A DNA stretch of 64,000 bases. It comes from Acanthacorydalis orientalis. Its lineage: Eukaryota; Arthropoda; Insecta; Megaloptera; Corydalidae. A program made the translations under genes and the position numbers. Positions within the stretch are counted from its first letter, which is position 1. The number at the start of each line of letters is the position of its first letter. The notes beneath the pieces were generated by a model. The model did not search any database. It was not told the origin of the DNA and saw nothing but the letters and a program-made list of their open reading frames with translations. The stretch covers positions 6,233,454 through 6,297,453 of the forward strand of contig CM068315.1 in the NCBI GenBank assembly GCA_034766995.1, in the 5' to 3' direction. Of the stretch, positions 24,667-36,289 are shown one piece after another.

Positions 24667-25906
24667 ACGACTATTATTATGAAAGGATTCCGAAAAATAA
24701 CAGAATTCTGTAGAATATTTATATATTGTTCGTGCATATAATTCTACAAATTACCAAGAGATGCTACTACAGTATCGTCGTGAAACTAGAATGGGGAAAA
24801 ATTATAACAAAATCACGTTTGTTTTTCACGCACCGCTGAATATATAAATAATTCGGATGCAAAACAATACGAAGCAATATGTAAATATTTTTCGGTTTGT
24901 CAAAGATGCACACGAGTAGGTCAATAAATCGGTAGACACTGCATATTAACACATTTTACGTATACACTCCCACGCATGTACAGTTGTGTGTGTGTGTGTA
25001 TGAACTTATATTTTTATATTTAGATTTGATAGATAAATCACATATTTATTGAACATAAGTACATGGCGCACACTAACAAAAACAGTACGTATGAATTAAA
25101 TAGTTAGCAGTTAGCAGTAACTTACAAGTTTGATCTCTAACACTTAATTTAAAAATTTAAATACTCATTCCGTATGTCAAGTATACGAACACATTTTATA
25201 TTATACTACATTACACTAATTTAACACTACAAATGTTTAAAAACAACTGAAAAGACTGACTTGTTTTACTAACACTTATATGCTGATTTTGATTCTATTT
25301 TTAACACAAGATATTACAGACTTACAGAACCACGTTTTCGATTTAAATATGCTAAGAATTTACCGCGTATGTCTCCAGTGCGATCAGGTAATAAAATAAA
25401 GATTCACATTTTCAGTCGATTTTTACCGCTTAATCATCTATGAATCATATAGTATGTATATTTACACGTGTGTTTGTGCCACATAGCTTTCGTTTAAATC
25501 GTACCTAGATTCCCCAACTATATTTTACCATATCCGTTTGTTTTTATATTGCATAAAAGGAGAGTTTGTTTTTCAGATATTTCGTAGTTCATTTAAACTA
25601 AATTGTTTAATACAATTTATTTTAATTGACATGAAGAGTTATTTGACATATCATATTACCATACATCATTCTAATATTTTTTCTAGTTCCATTGTAATTG
25701 ATACAGTGCAAAAAATAATAGTTATTTGTGAAATTAAAAATTAACGCATGTGGAAATTATTTCAGTTAATTAAAAATGTGACAACAGAATTATTTCTTTT
25801 TAATTTTCGTGTTTTATGAATTTATAAAATTACAACGATAGTTTTATTAAAAGATAAAACTGTACATAAAAATGAAAACTTATGAAACACTCCTTTAAAA
25901 TTAATA

Positions 25907-25908
<2 letters not shown>
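24667..25908. other. AT-rich spacer
   Basis: No recognisable gene or element. A short GT tract lies near 24985. Small open frames (24952-24767 on -, 25538-25744 on +) look random. Confidence 0.4.

Positions 25909-25966
<58 letters not shown>
25909..25966. repeat. (TA)n array, about 58 bp
   Basis: Pure TA array that ends exactly where the RTE fragment begins. Confidence 0.95.
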
Positions 25967-25970
<4 letters not shown>

Positions 25971-26287
25971 GAATAACAAGAAGAGATAGAAAGAGAATAG
26001 AATGGATACGAAAACAAACAAGAGTCACAGATATAATAAGAAGAGTAAAGAGTCTGAAATGGAAAAGGGTGGGACATATCGCAAGAAGAGAGGACAACCG
26101 ATGGACGAGAGAAATTATTGACTGGGAACCAAGGAATATAAAAAGACCCAGAAAGAGACCAATGAACAGATGGGATAAGGATATTAAAAACTTTCTTGGA
26201 AAACTGTGGAAAAGAGAGGCACTGAATCAAACAAAATGGAAAATCATGGAAGAGGCTTTCATCCAGCAGTGGATTAACAAAGGCTGA
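25967..26287 (+). pseudogene. C-terminal fragment of RTE endonuclease/reverse transcriptase
   Basis: An open frame with the motifs LKWKRVGHIARREDNRWTRE, WEPRNIKRPRKRPMNRWDKD and a C-terminal EEAFIQQWINKG. This basic, Trp-rich post-RT tail is characteristic of RTE-like proteins in insects. The endonuclease and RT core domains are absent. The ATG is fortuitous: it comes from the junction of the TA repeat with GGG. The frame is uninterrupted, so the insertion may be fairly recent. Confidence 0.82.
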
Positions 26288-26318
26288 AGATGATGATGAT
26301 GATGATGATGATGATGAT
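25967..26318 (+). mobile_element. RTE-clade non-LTR retrotransposon, 5'-truncated 3' end
   Basis: A 5'-truncated copy of about 350 bp containing the last 106 codons of an RTE endonuclease/reverse-transcriptase ORF, followed at once by a (GAT)n tail (26285-26318). Tandem trinucleotide tails in place of poly(A) are usual for RTE elements. It is sandwiched between two (TA)n arrays, with no sign of a longer target duplication. Confidence 0.8.
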
Positions 26319-26370
26319 ATATATATATATATATATATGTATGTGTATATATATATATATATATATATAC
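26319..26370. repeat. (TA)n array after the RTE tail
   Basis: About 50 bp of TA repeats with one GTATGTG interruption, continuing directly from the (GAT)n tail. Confidence 0.9.
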
Positions 26371-26875
26371 GAATTGTACATATATTTTCACTCACAAGTG
26401 TTCATCGAGTTTATTTTCGTTCTTGATAGAGAGCATGCAAGCCGATTTAATATTAATAATATAAAATTAATGTTAAGAAAATTTTCCTATTTGACCTAGT
26501 ATATTTCATATATTTAGATATTTACGTCAATCTTTGTCAAAGTTCTCTACATGTCAAATATTTATATACAAAGCTTCATTTATCTGCATCGTACATCCTG
26601 ACCGTTTTAAAAAAGAAATCTAAAAATCTGTACGTGAATTCATTTTAATGTTATCTAATTTCTCAATATGTCAAAAATGACATTTATGAAAAACGACATA
26701 AAAATGATGAATCATGTGAAGAATTATTGACGAAACTGTAATTAAAAATAATGGAATTGGATGAAAAAAAATATTCGCAGTAAAAAAGAGTGAATTTTGT
26801 AAGATTTATATTGATTGTCAAATAAATATAATGTCTTAAAGAAGTGCATCTCTATTGAAAAGCCTTATATGTATG

Positions 26876-26916
<41 letters not shown>

Positions 26917-27800
26917 TTTTCTCATTTATATGTGTTTACTTTATAGTTTTAAATCATTTTCATTTTTTTTTCTTAAAATCTATATAAAACATTTCTTAAA
27001 TACTTAATCATAAAAGAAAAAATTATATTTTTTTATTTTCCAATCTCTAATTCTACTCCATTTTAATATTTAATTTTATAAATCGATAAGTATAAAATTA
27101 TTATTGAATTAAAAATAGAATATAAATAATATGAGTAATTTTTTTCAGGAAACCAATCAACACTTTCCCATATTAACTTTAAAACACATAAATTATCAAT
27201 AAAAATATTAACAACCTCATTGTTTATTAATAGCGCGATAAAAGTATGGAATGAAATGTATTTGTAATGAATTTCTTTATTTATTTTTATGTTTTCTGAC
27301 AACCGATATGAAAATATTTCATTTTACTAATAAATTCTACTTCATAAAATATAACAATTAATTTACGTCATAATTGTAGATGAATATATTCGTGATTTGA
27401 TTGGTTTCTGAATAAAATTTTAAATCACCTAGAAATTAAATAGATATTGAGTAAATAACACGTATTATTAAAATTTAACGTTATGGTGTTTTCAAAAGTT
27501 CAAGTAACTGGACAATTTTATTTTTGTTATCTTAAAATGTAGAAATCTTATATTTTTAATTAGCTGTTATAATTTTAATTAGCTATACAAATCTAAGTCA
27601 GCTATTACATAACACAAAATCATTAAAAAATATAGTAAAAGTATAACTGTTTGTAGTGATTTGTTAATAGCTATTAAAAAATAATAGAAGTGCAAAATCA
27701 GTTCTTTCTCACTTTGTGTCCTTTAATACTCACTAATCACTAATTAGTGCAAAAATTGCTATGATGTTAGTATATTTTTTTCTTTCACGAATATATTTTC
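26371..27800. other. AT-rich spacer
   Basis: A short (TA)n/(GT)n tract lies at 26876-26920. There is no supported gene; the minus-strand frame at 27302-27063 has random composition. Confidence 0.4.
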
Positions 27801-27804
27801 TGTT

Positions 27805-27995
27805 CACCTCACATACCGCCACAAAACGTTCTAATCACAAATATTTAATAATTTATTAATAATCATTTTTGATTGTTGCTCATGCGCATTTCGTTGGTGA
27901 TTCTATCATCCTCAGAGAGCCAAAGTATAAAAAATTGACAGGATTTTTTGTGGTTTGTGTGGCGAGGGAAAAATTCATTTGTGAAAACGAACCTA
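27805..27995. repeat. Dispersed inverted-repeat family, copy B
   Basis: Left end CCTCACATACCGCCACAAAA, and right end in reverse complement CCCTCGCCACACAAACCACA. The core TTTTTGATTGTTGCTCATG, then CGCATTTCG and ATTCTATCATC, is shared with copies C and D. It ends in TTCATTTGTGAAAACGAA, like the right flank of copies A and C. Confidence 0.55.
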
Positions 27996-28801
27996 AGCAT
28001 AATATCACAGCTATATTATTATATTTTTACATGTTATATACATATATTGTATATTTTTTGTCTATTTTATGTATATTCATTGTATTTAGGGAAACAATGA
28101 ATTAAACTTGAAACATATGAGTTGACAAAGCAAACATTTTTCGTCACTTTATACGCAGGACAAAGTGACGAGAAACGTGAATTTTTATTATCATAAAGAA
28201 AAATGTTACCTTGCTGAATAGATTATCTAGGGAAACCTGTCTGTGGTAATTTTTTAATCGTTTCTAGATTGTTCTTTCGTATGTTCTCTTACTCTTTTCT
28301 CTTTGTTTTTTGTTAGTTGAAAATGACAACTAAAGCTCATACCTTTCACTAAACATTGAAACCAAGTCTCAATTAGTAGTGCTTAATGTGCCACTATCGT
28401 AATTTATTCTTAATAAATTCAGTAAGCATAGTTAGTGTTAATGGTACACTAATCACTACTAAGCAGAGTGACCTAATTACAGCATTCTGTAATTAGGTAA
28501 AAGATTTAGCATGACTTATTGCCTCTCGAAATTATTTTTTTTAATTGTTTATAATTGGAGTAGAAACGACCCCTTCATTGTATTAAAAAAGTTAAAATAA
28601 AAAAATGGTTAATTCAAATTAATCACTAAAAATAATTAATGACTGTATCTCTATATTCATTTAAAGTAACAAACAATTCATGTGTCCATGTAGATGCTTC
28701 TGACTAAAATGATGGGAGGTGTTAAACAAGTCTGATTGATACCTCCTAAAATCGTTATTCTTCTTTTCCTTTTTCTTATTCGTAAAATTTAGCAACAGAT
28801 A

Positions 28802-29046
28802 TTAGGTTCGTAGAAAAATAATTGCGGTTTATGACCTTCAAATTCATACGTACGTTCCTTAACTGTGTCCACAGCAAAAGCATAGTTTAGTTTACGAGCA
28901 GTTTTTGCTGCTTTATCATCCATTTTGAACTGATACTCGTATAAAAATGCTCTTATTTGCTTCTTTTCCATCTCTAATTCAATATCCAAATTTGAAGCGA
29001 AATTAATAATAAAACCAAAATCGATGTTACCAAAATACTTGACCAT
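28802..29046 (-). mobile_element. Cecropia-like mariner fragment (N-terminus fused to 3' terminus)
   Basis: The 3' terminal repeat lies at 28802 after a TA (TTAGGTTCGTAGAAAAATAA in plus orientation). On the minus strand a frame from 28971 begins MEKKQIRAFLYEYQFK and continues KAAKTARKLNYAF to VKERT, the mariner N-terminal HTH. It then jumps into the 3' non-coding sequence. That 3' sequence (TGAATTTGAAGGTCAT then AACCGCAATTATTTTTC) is shared with the element at 36063. The catalytic domain is deleted and no 5' terminal repeat is found. Confidence 0.7.
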
Positions 29047-29160
29047 TTATTATCAATTTTCGTTCGACAATTACTCTTTATAAAACGTAATTTGAGTGAA
29101 AAAGATCAAATTTATATTATTTGAAAACATTAACGGATATCTATAATACATGCACTACTA
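29047..29160. other. Short spacer between two mariners
   Basis: About 110 bp of AT-rich sequence between the cecropia-like fragment and the next mariner. It may include degraded 5' sequence of the former. Confidence 0.3.
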
Positions 29161-30093
29161 TTTTGGTCAGACAATTAAGTAATGCGACCGATTTTTTTTT
29201 CTCGGCCTGTGGTAACACTGCGAACCTGTAACTCCGCCACCGTAATAGCAGATCCCTACTCTCTCGATTGAGACCTTGACCACCCTCGTACGATCATTTC
29301 TTCGCCAGCTGTTTAGTGTTTTGTAACAACGCGCGAGTAGTGCATGTCACGAAAATGAATATATATATATATATATATATTGCTCAAGATTGTCTCGAGC
29401 AGGTTGAAAGTGATCCTACTCTTCTCGATCGAGTTATTACTGGTGATGAAAGTTGGTTCTTTCAATATGACCCCGAAACTAAACGACAAAGCCAACAGTG
29501 GCTGTCCCCTGGAGCACCAAGGCCAAAGAAGGCGAGAATGAGCAAGTCCAAAGTGAAAACCATGTTGATTTGCTTCTTCGACAGCAAAGGGGTGATTCAC
29601 AAAGAGTTCGTACCACCTGGACAAACCGTAAATCAAGTATTCTACCGCAATGTGCTCGAAAAATTACGAAAAAGGGTGCTCAGAGTGCGTCCAGAGATCG
29701 CGAAGACTTGGGTTCTGCATCACGACAATGCTCCCTGTCACAGTGCGTTCAGTGTCTCTCAGTTTTTGGCGTCTAAAGGCATCGCAACGTTACCACAACC
29801 GCCCTATTCACCAGACATGTCACCCTGCGACTTTTTCCTATTCCCCCATATGAAAAAATTCGTCAAAGGTCGACATTTTGACTCCGTTGAAGATATCCAA
29901 GAATCTGTGACGAGGGTACTCGGAGAGGTCCCACAAAAAGTGTTCCAGAATTGTTACGAAAACTGGAAAACTCGCTGGAATAAGTGTATAGATGCAGGAG
30001 GGGACTACTTTGAAGGGGATCGCAGCGATGTACCTTAATTTTTAAATATACTCGATTTTTGAATTTTGTCGCATTACTTAATTGTCTGACCTC
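29161..30093 (+). mobile_element. Mariner with N-terminal region replaced by a (TA)n tract (about 930 bp)
   Basis: The inverted terminal repeats GGTCAGACAATTAAGTAATG (left) and their complement at about 30070-30090 are essentially perfect over 25 bp. The leader (29190-29355) is intact, then a 21-bp TA run at 29361-29381 leads straight into the transposase in frame at IAQDCLEQVESDP. Full-length mariners are about 1.3 kb, so roughly 350-400 bp encoding the two HTH domains are missing exactly at the TA run. Confidence 0.9.
29382..30038 (+). pseudogene. Mariner transposase catalytic domain, N-terminally truncated
   Basis: About 220 codons with no stop or frameshift. The triad is intact: VITGDESWFFQYDPE, then HHDN (Asp codon at 29724) and SPCD (Asp codon at 29829), 34 residues apart (D34D). 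It ends in CIDAGGDYFEGD near the terminus. The DNA-binding half is absent, so the protein could not bind its ends by itself. The clean frame points to a young copy. Confidence 0.9.
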
Positions 30094-30335
30094 GTATATG
30101 TAAATCGACATAACGCACAAGTAGTTTATAAATAGGTTTTGTCCTTATTCTAATGATTTATTTTCTAGTTCTGTTATATTCTAGTTTTATTATAGTTCTA
30201 ATTACATTTCAGTATATATGTTTTCTTTTCTGCGGTTTATTTATTTTATTATTTTTAAATTCTCTGTTTAATCAAATTGAGAAAAACACTACTAAATCAC
30301 ATATTATTAGAAACTATTTCACTATATAAAATTAA

Positions 30336-30379
<44 letters not shown>

Positions 30380-31428
30380 TTTGTTATATATTATTCATTA
30401 AATAATTATTTTATTCATAAAAAAGGGATTAGTCACAAACTTTTTTGCATGTATTCTAAAATAATCTTATTTGTACGAAATAATTCATTTGCATGAAGCG
30501 TAACAAACTATTGACCTATGTGTCATGAATTTGGCACGACCCGACGTTTGTCATATAAACAAATAATTGAAAGATGTGTTATCGAGGTAATAAATTAAAT
30601 ATAAACTGGAAAATAATATGTCGCAAGCGTACTCGTGCAAGAAAAGAACTACACCGTGACACTTCGAAAAATTTTAATCGTGACTCATCGTCATTTACAT
30701 ATGTTCTTTTTTCGCATCGATCCTGGTAATTGATGAAGACGAAAACCGCAAGTTTAATGCAACCACACATATCATTAAACGTACGTAATTTCTGGGAAAC
30801 GAGCGCCGGTTTCCCGAAATGTCGATTCTTCATGGGGACGCATACTTGAATCGAGAGACTTATTCATAATAGTTCACTTTCTTTATGTGCACAATACCAC
30901 TTATGGCACTTCCGTCCATTTTCATTTTTAATCGTATCATTCACACTAACTTATTCAATCACTTAAGATATTAATCACAGTATTCGCAAGTAAATAAATC
31001 ATATGTAAATGACACTTGTTAAATAGTTGTCAACGGATGTTGAACAGATTTTTTATTTGCTTTTTTTATTCGGATGATTAAGTGGCGATACAATTTGACT
31101 TGTGTATCGAGTGTGAATATAATTATAGCACTTTGATAATCATTAGTATTAAATTTTACACAAATATTATGTACGAGATAAGAGAAATGTTATTTTTTTA
31201 TTATAAATATTCATGTGTTTGAAATTTCCTCTTGTAAGTTTGTTCTAATCTCTTGATTTTTTCTAATATTTTATTATTGTGTTTCAATGAGAATTTCTGA
31301 AAATAAACTTGAATTTTAGCATAAAATCTAGATTAAAGTTCTTAACTCTAAATTATATGATATGTTACTATTGACAAAGCAAGCACGGTTTTACTTTTTT
31401 TATTTTAAAGATGTATTAAAGGTACCTC
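30094..31428. other. Spacer with one GC-richer patch
   Basis: A (TA)n array lies at 30339-30375. The patch at about 30480-30850 is richer in CpG than its surroundings, and the minus strand has an 84-codon frame over part of it that resembles no family I know. No splice-supported gene. Confidence 0.35.
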
Positions 31429-32695
31429 AACACTCTCACCCATTAGTAATGTTCTTTTGATACTTGTACAAAATTTTATTTTATTTAACATTTACTACAG
31501 ATCAATCTACAATATAATCCCTATCATTACTGATAATCTTCTTCCATCTCTCTGGTAGACTTTCAATTCCCTTCTTGTAAAATGAGGGTGGTTTCGTGGT
31601 AAAATTTTCTTCGAATCCACTTTTGATGGCTACCAGAGTAGGAAAGTTTTTTCCACAGAGAAAACACTCCTTGATCTGAAGAGGTGGTAGTCCGACAGAG
31701 CAGCATCTGGATAATATATCAGGTGAGACAGGAATTTCCAACCCAACTTCTTGATTTTTTTAGCGTGATTCTGGCACTATGAGGTCTTGCGTTATCAATG
31801 ACACTCTTTCAATTAATCATCCTTGAACGTTTTTGAAAGCAATGTTCAGTCTATCGAGCTGTGTACAATAATATTAAACAGTTATAGTTTCATTGGGATT
31901 CAAAACCTCATAGAAGATAATTGCTATGAAATTCCACCACACTGACAATAACACTTATTTAGGATGAAGACCGGCTTTCGGTGTGGTCAATGGTTGTTGT
32001 CCTGGTGTCAATAATTGCCTTTTCTTATATGGATTCCTGTATAGAATCCATTTCTCACCTCCAGTAATAATTTGTTGAAGGAATAGATCTCTTTCTAACC
32101 CGGACAAAAGTGTACTGCAGATAGTGGTGTTGTGATTACACGCTGAATTTTGTTCACAACTGAAAGTTAACGGGGAACCCATATTCCTTCTCTTTTCATC
32201 TTGTTCAGTTATTTTGAACACCGTTGCACTATTGACCATAATTTTTTAAGCTTTGTCGCCGATTCTTGAACGGTTTGCTTGGGATCAGCTTCAATTTCAG
32301 CCAACACAAGATCCTTGTCAAGTTCAATGGGTCTTCCAAATTTTTAAATCGGTCGGAAAGATCAAAATCACCGTTTTTAAATTTTTTAAATCAACGCTAA
32401 CACTTTCTAATATCCATGCACTGGGATAAACAGAATTAGTGGTACTTGTGGCACTAGTAGCATTGCTTCCCATTCGAAACTCTTAAAGTATCAAATGTCT
32501 AATATGCACCTTATCCACACTTTGGCCTTCCATCCTTAACGGTACACTCAACTTCTTTCAAAATTTCACAACAAGCACACTAAATTTTAATAAATTTAAT
32601 TAGTATATAGGTTATGTAATAATAAATCGCGTCCACGAACAAGATGGCAATGTTTATTCAATCTGAAAAAAATACTACTTATGGGTACCTCTGAA
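31429..32695 (-). mobile_element. Near full-length decayed mellifera-like mariner (about 1.27 kb)
   Basis: The imperfect ends face each other: near 31439 ACCCATTAGTAAT, and in reverse complement near 32685 ACCCATAAGTAGT. Minus-strand frames cover the transposase in pieces: 32239-31955 carries FLQQIITGGEKWILYRNP and PYKKRQLLTPGQQP then LHPK; 31741-31502 carries the C-terminus ending LPERWKKIISNDRDYI. The first catalytic Asp (TGDEKW in relatives) is Gly here, codon at 32058-32056 (GAT to GGT). Several frameshifts and stops separate the pieces. An inactive relic. Confidence 0.8.
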
Positions 32696-33383
32696 AAACC
32701 GAATTTGAATAATTAAAATATTTAAAGAAACATTTTTCAAAATATTTTCTTTTAAGACCTATATATAATTATTACCCATTGTTATGGCAAATAATTTTAT
32801 CGTTTTAATATTTGCAAACAACTTTTACTGTCAATTTTATTTTTTCCATAATCAAGTGTTAAGGAATCTAATAATATATGATAAAATTATTAAACTATAA
32901 AACTGAGAATTAAAGACAAAAATTTCTAATCCTTTTTATATTTAAAACAAAGCGAATAATATTCATTTTTCGGTTGAATTCTATTGGTTTTCGATTTACA
33001 GTTGTAGCATAAAATTCTGATGAAAATCGTTGAAAGTGAAGTTTTTATTCTTTTTCCATCTGTAATCAATACAAAGTGAATATTTTTTTTCTGGAATTCG
33101 TCAATTATTCATTTTATAAATCTGCACAAATCAACCTGTTGATATCAGTATTTTAAATTATTCAAAGATTATATCTATTATTATTCATTAAATGGATTAA
33201 TATTTAATTTACAGATGGACACATTATGAAATTAGTTTAAGTATAATTTTTTTTAATTTTTTTATACCACTAATGAGTTTCTATAAGTAACGAATCAATT
33301 TATTCATTATTACAGTGTTCGTTTACAGTAAATCAAACATAAACTAAAAAGGTAACTAGGCTCACATTTGCTATTCATTACAA
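32696..33383. other. AT-rich spacer
   Basis: I see no gene, tRNA or recognisable repeat here. Confidence 0.4.
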
Positions 33384-34114
33384 CAGTGTTTCTCAACCTT
33401 TTTTCGACAGTAGCCCCCTTCCTACCTTGTTTCTTTTCTGTGGCCTCCTACCTTGTTTCATACTGGTAGAAAGGTAGCTATTTAAATGTTTTGTTTGTAA
33501 ATAGAACATATTTTATTATATTTTTTATAATTTATACAAAATACAATAATTAAATAGAAATTTATACTTTAAGTATTTCTCGAACAATGTGATCCTTATG
33601 CTTGATGACCAGAAAGAAGTTTTTTTCATATCCAGTTCTATTGCTTTGAGGGATAACCGAATATCACCTCTGTCCAATACGTTAAGGCGATTCCGCTTTA
33701 AGCTGAGTAAATATATGACTGAAACCTGATTATACCAAATACGAAGTAGGAAATTCCATGAAAAACAATTTTCCTCTATCCCAAATCTGTGAATTTTTTT
33801 TAGATATTGTACTCTTGATCCAAGAGTGGCGTTTTTCTCGACTGAACGTTATTTTGGCTGCTATGTTGCTCTGTAGCTCTATGAGCTCTTCTTAAATTCT
33901 GTTGATGGTCACTTCTCTGTTCACTTCACTTTTCTGTTTTATTTTTTCTTTTCTCGATCATTTCTATGTTTTTACATTACTCACTTCTCTCTGTGGCTCT
34001 CTAATCTTGTGTCACGGTTCCCCTTTTACGTGATTTTCACCTGTGGCCTCCTTGCCCCATTAAAAAATCCTGTGTCTCCATGAAGGCCATATGTCTTTAA
34101 GTTAAGAACCGCTG
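33384..34114. mobile_element. hAT-type non-autonomous element (731 bp)
   Basis: Inverted ends CAGTGTTTCTCAACC (left) and CAGCGGTTCTTAACT (right, reverse complement). CAGNG(G/T)TTCTNAAC is a common hAT terminus. The 8-bp flanks CATTACAA and TGTTACAT share only the TTACA core, so the target duplication is weak. A repeated phrase CTGTGGCCTCCT occurs inside near both ends (about 33440 and 34042). No transposase frame. Confidence 0.65.
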
Positions 34115-34735
34115 TGTTACATTGATGAAGTTAAAAAATAGTATGAACATATTTTTGAATAGAAAACTACACAACAGTTCGTTGATGGCCTATTTTGTAT
34201 CTATATTTGTATCATTTTCGTAATTGTTTTATATTCGCATTAATTTACTGTACATAATTAAAAATAGTAATTTTTATTTCTATCAAATGTGCAATTATCA
34301 TAAGTAATTTTCTTTTAACGATCGTACGATTGATTACAAGAGCAATAAATAAAAGGAATATCAGTTTAATTAATTATAAGAACTATATATTCATAGGAAA
34401 ACATATTGCTACATATTTTTCTTTGCAATTTTATACCTATTTGTTTATATTTAGTTACCATATGCTTGCTTAAACGTGAAATTGTTACTTAACTTAAAAT
34501 TTCTAGTTTATATTTTTAATTGCGTACCCCTAGAAAACCCATAGAATTGAAATTCTAATTAATTTAATAGAACGGATGTATATTTTTATCAATTTATAAT
34601 GCAAACATAAACAAATGTCATTGAATAGTATTTTATAACATTTAAATTTAATTAATATATTACTTCATGCAATGATAAGCTAGTGCATCAGACTAAATAA
34701 AAAAATAATTATTTTTTATAATTAATATGTATATA

Positions 34736-34785
<50 letters not shown>

Positions 34786-35608
34786 ATTTGTCAATGCGAA
34801 ATGTTTTAATTTCAGTTTAAAATTTCAAACGCATTATTGATATTATTTTACATGATTTTTATAAAACAATCGTTCAAATGTATTTTAATTCCATCTAGAA
34901 TAGGTCTTTTTTTAATAAAATAGAACAATCTAAATACTTGCTTGAAACAATCGGTTACAAGAATCATAATATCTTTCTATATGCTAAATGTATTCCCTAG
35001 TGATAAGGTCTGTATCTAGAGATATTTAGGAAATATAAATTTTATACTAATATTTTCATAAAACCCGAAATATCTAAAAAATATGGAAGTATGAATCCAA
35101 AATATTGTTATATTTTAATAAAATAAAGGGAAAGCAACAAATGTGCACATTGAAGTTAAAAAAAATATTAAAAAAATCCGACTACAACTTTTCAAAAAGA
35201 ATATGAAAATAATTGTGTCAAATTCGAGTTTATTGGACTATTTATATATTAAGACTACATAAAATATTAAAATCTTAACGATGGTTTAGTGTCTAATACA
35301 ATGACTTATTATTAAGAAAAATATCACAAATAAATATTAACACATGCCCTCTTTCATTGGCACATTGGACAGAGCACATGCAAAATAAAAGTAGTTAATA
35401 ATAACAGTACAGACAGTAACACAATACAGTTCTGACACTGTAACTTAATTCAGTTTTGCAAATAAATATTTTTCCAGCAAACCACAAAAATTTTTCTAAT
35501 CAAAATTGTCCAATAGATCTTAAAGAAAATAATAATATAAAATTTATGGCCTGTGACTGTCATTTGTAACTCTGCTTGTGCCTCAACGTTTGTCTTCATA
35601 CAAACACG

Positions 35609-35609
<1 letters not shown>
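34115..35609. other. AT-rich spacer with a (TA)n array
   Basis: A TA array of about 50 bp lies at 34731-34782. No coding feature is recognised. Confidence 0.45.
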
Positions 35610-35645
<36 letters not shown>

Positions 35646-35672
35646 TATATATATATATATATATATATATAG
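35610..35672. repeat. (TA)n array, about 60 bp
   Basis: Two TA runs joined by a CACAGA step, immediately upstream of the tRNA-like segment. Confidence 0.9.
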
Positions 35673-35684
35673 ACGCGATGAAAT

Positions 35685-35765
35685 TTCGAATGAGTCGGTA
35701 GTTCAGAGATATAATGGCGGCTCTCAATGCATTTGAACCTGGGTTTGATTTGAGGTTGTTTTTTT
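35685..35765 (+). repeat. Possible tRNA-derived SINE head
   Basis: A box-like TAGTTCAGAG at 35699 and B box-like GGTTTGATTTG at 35742, about 43 bp apart, lie in an otherwise unusual GC-richer stretch (ATGGCGGCTCTCAATGC). The B box matches GGTTCGATTCC at 8 of 11 positions. I cannot fold a good cloverleaf, so this is not called as a tRNA gene. Confidence 0.25.
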
Positions 35766-36062
35766 CAATTTTTTATATATTTTTTCAATGATTACTGATA
35801 GGTTCATTATTTCAAAACCTAATATACTCAGCAAGGTACGCATTACACTTTTAAAATGGAATTATTTCTTTTTTTCAATTTGTTTGATGAGAATCGATTT
35901 TAATTTTCAATTTTGCTCAATCGAGAAGTTTTGTTTAACTAAATTAAATCAAATCAGATACTTTTAAATTAAAAAAGTTCCATCATAGGTGACTGGTTAT
36001 AGGTTTGTAATAAAAGAATCACTGTAACAATAACTATAGACGTTTTGTTAATAATAATTCTA

Positions 36063-36289
36063 TTAGGTTGGTATGAAAACAATTACGGTTGTTCTTTTCT
36101 TCAGTTCGTGACGACCAACTGAAGGCATTAGTTGAATCAGAACCACACATAATTTTAGAGCTTTCACAAAAATTATGCGTTAGTCATCTAACAGTTCTGG
36201 GCCACTTAAAACAGCTAGGAAAATCGAAAAAACTTATGTGTATATGAATTTGAAGGTCATTAACCGCAATTATTTTTCTACCAACTTGA
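36063..36289 (+). mobile_element. Cecropia-type mariner deletion derivative (227 bp)
   Basis: TTAGGTTGGTATGAAAACAA at the left and TCAAGTTGGTAGAAAAATAA in reverse complement at the right are the terminal repeats, with TA at 36061-36062 and 36290-36291. The interior translates as the second transposase HTH (DDQLKALVESEPH, LSQKLCVSHLTVLGHLKQLG) and then passes directly into the 3' untranslated end. Only the DNA-binding segment survives between the two ends. Confidence 0.85.

Noticed and set aside
27869..28105. 78-codon frame
   Set aside because: Overlaps dispersed repeat copy B and has no coding features.
28370..28490. Inverted repeat around TAGTAGTGCTTAATG / TAGTAGTGATTAGTG
   Set aside because: Short and imperfect with no target duplication or other copy; could be chance in AT-rich DNA.
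30579..30833. 84-codon minus-strand frame in the CpG-richer block
   Set aside because: No recognised domain. Kept only as part of the finding on the block.
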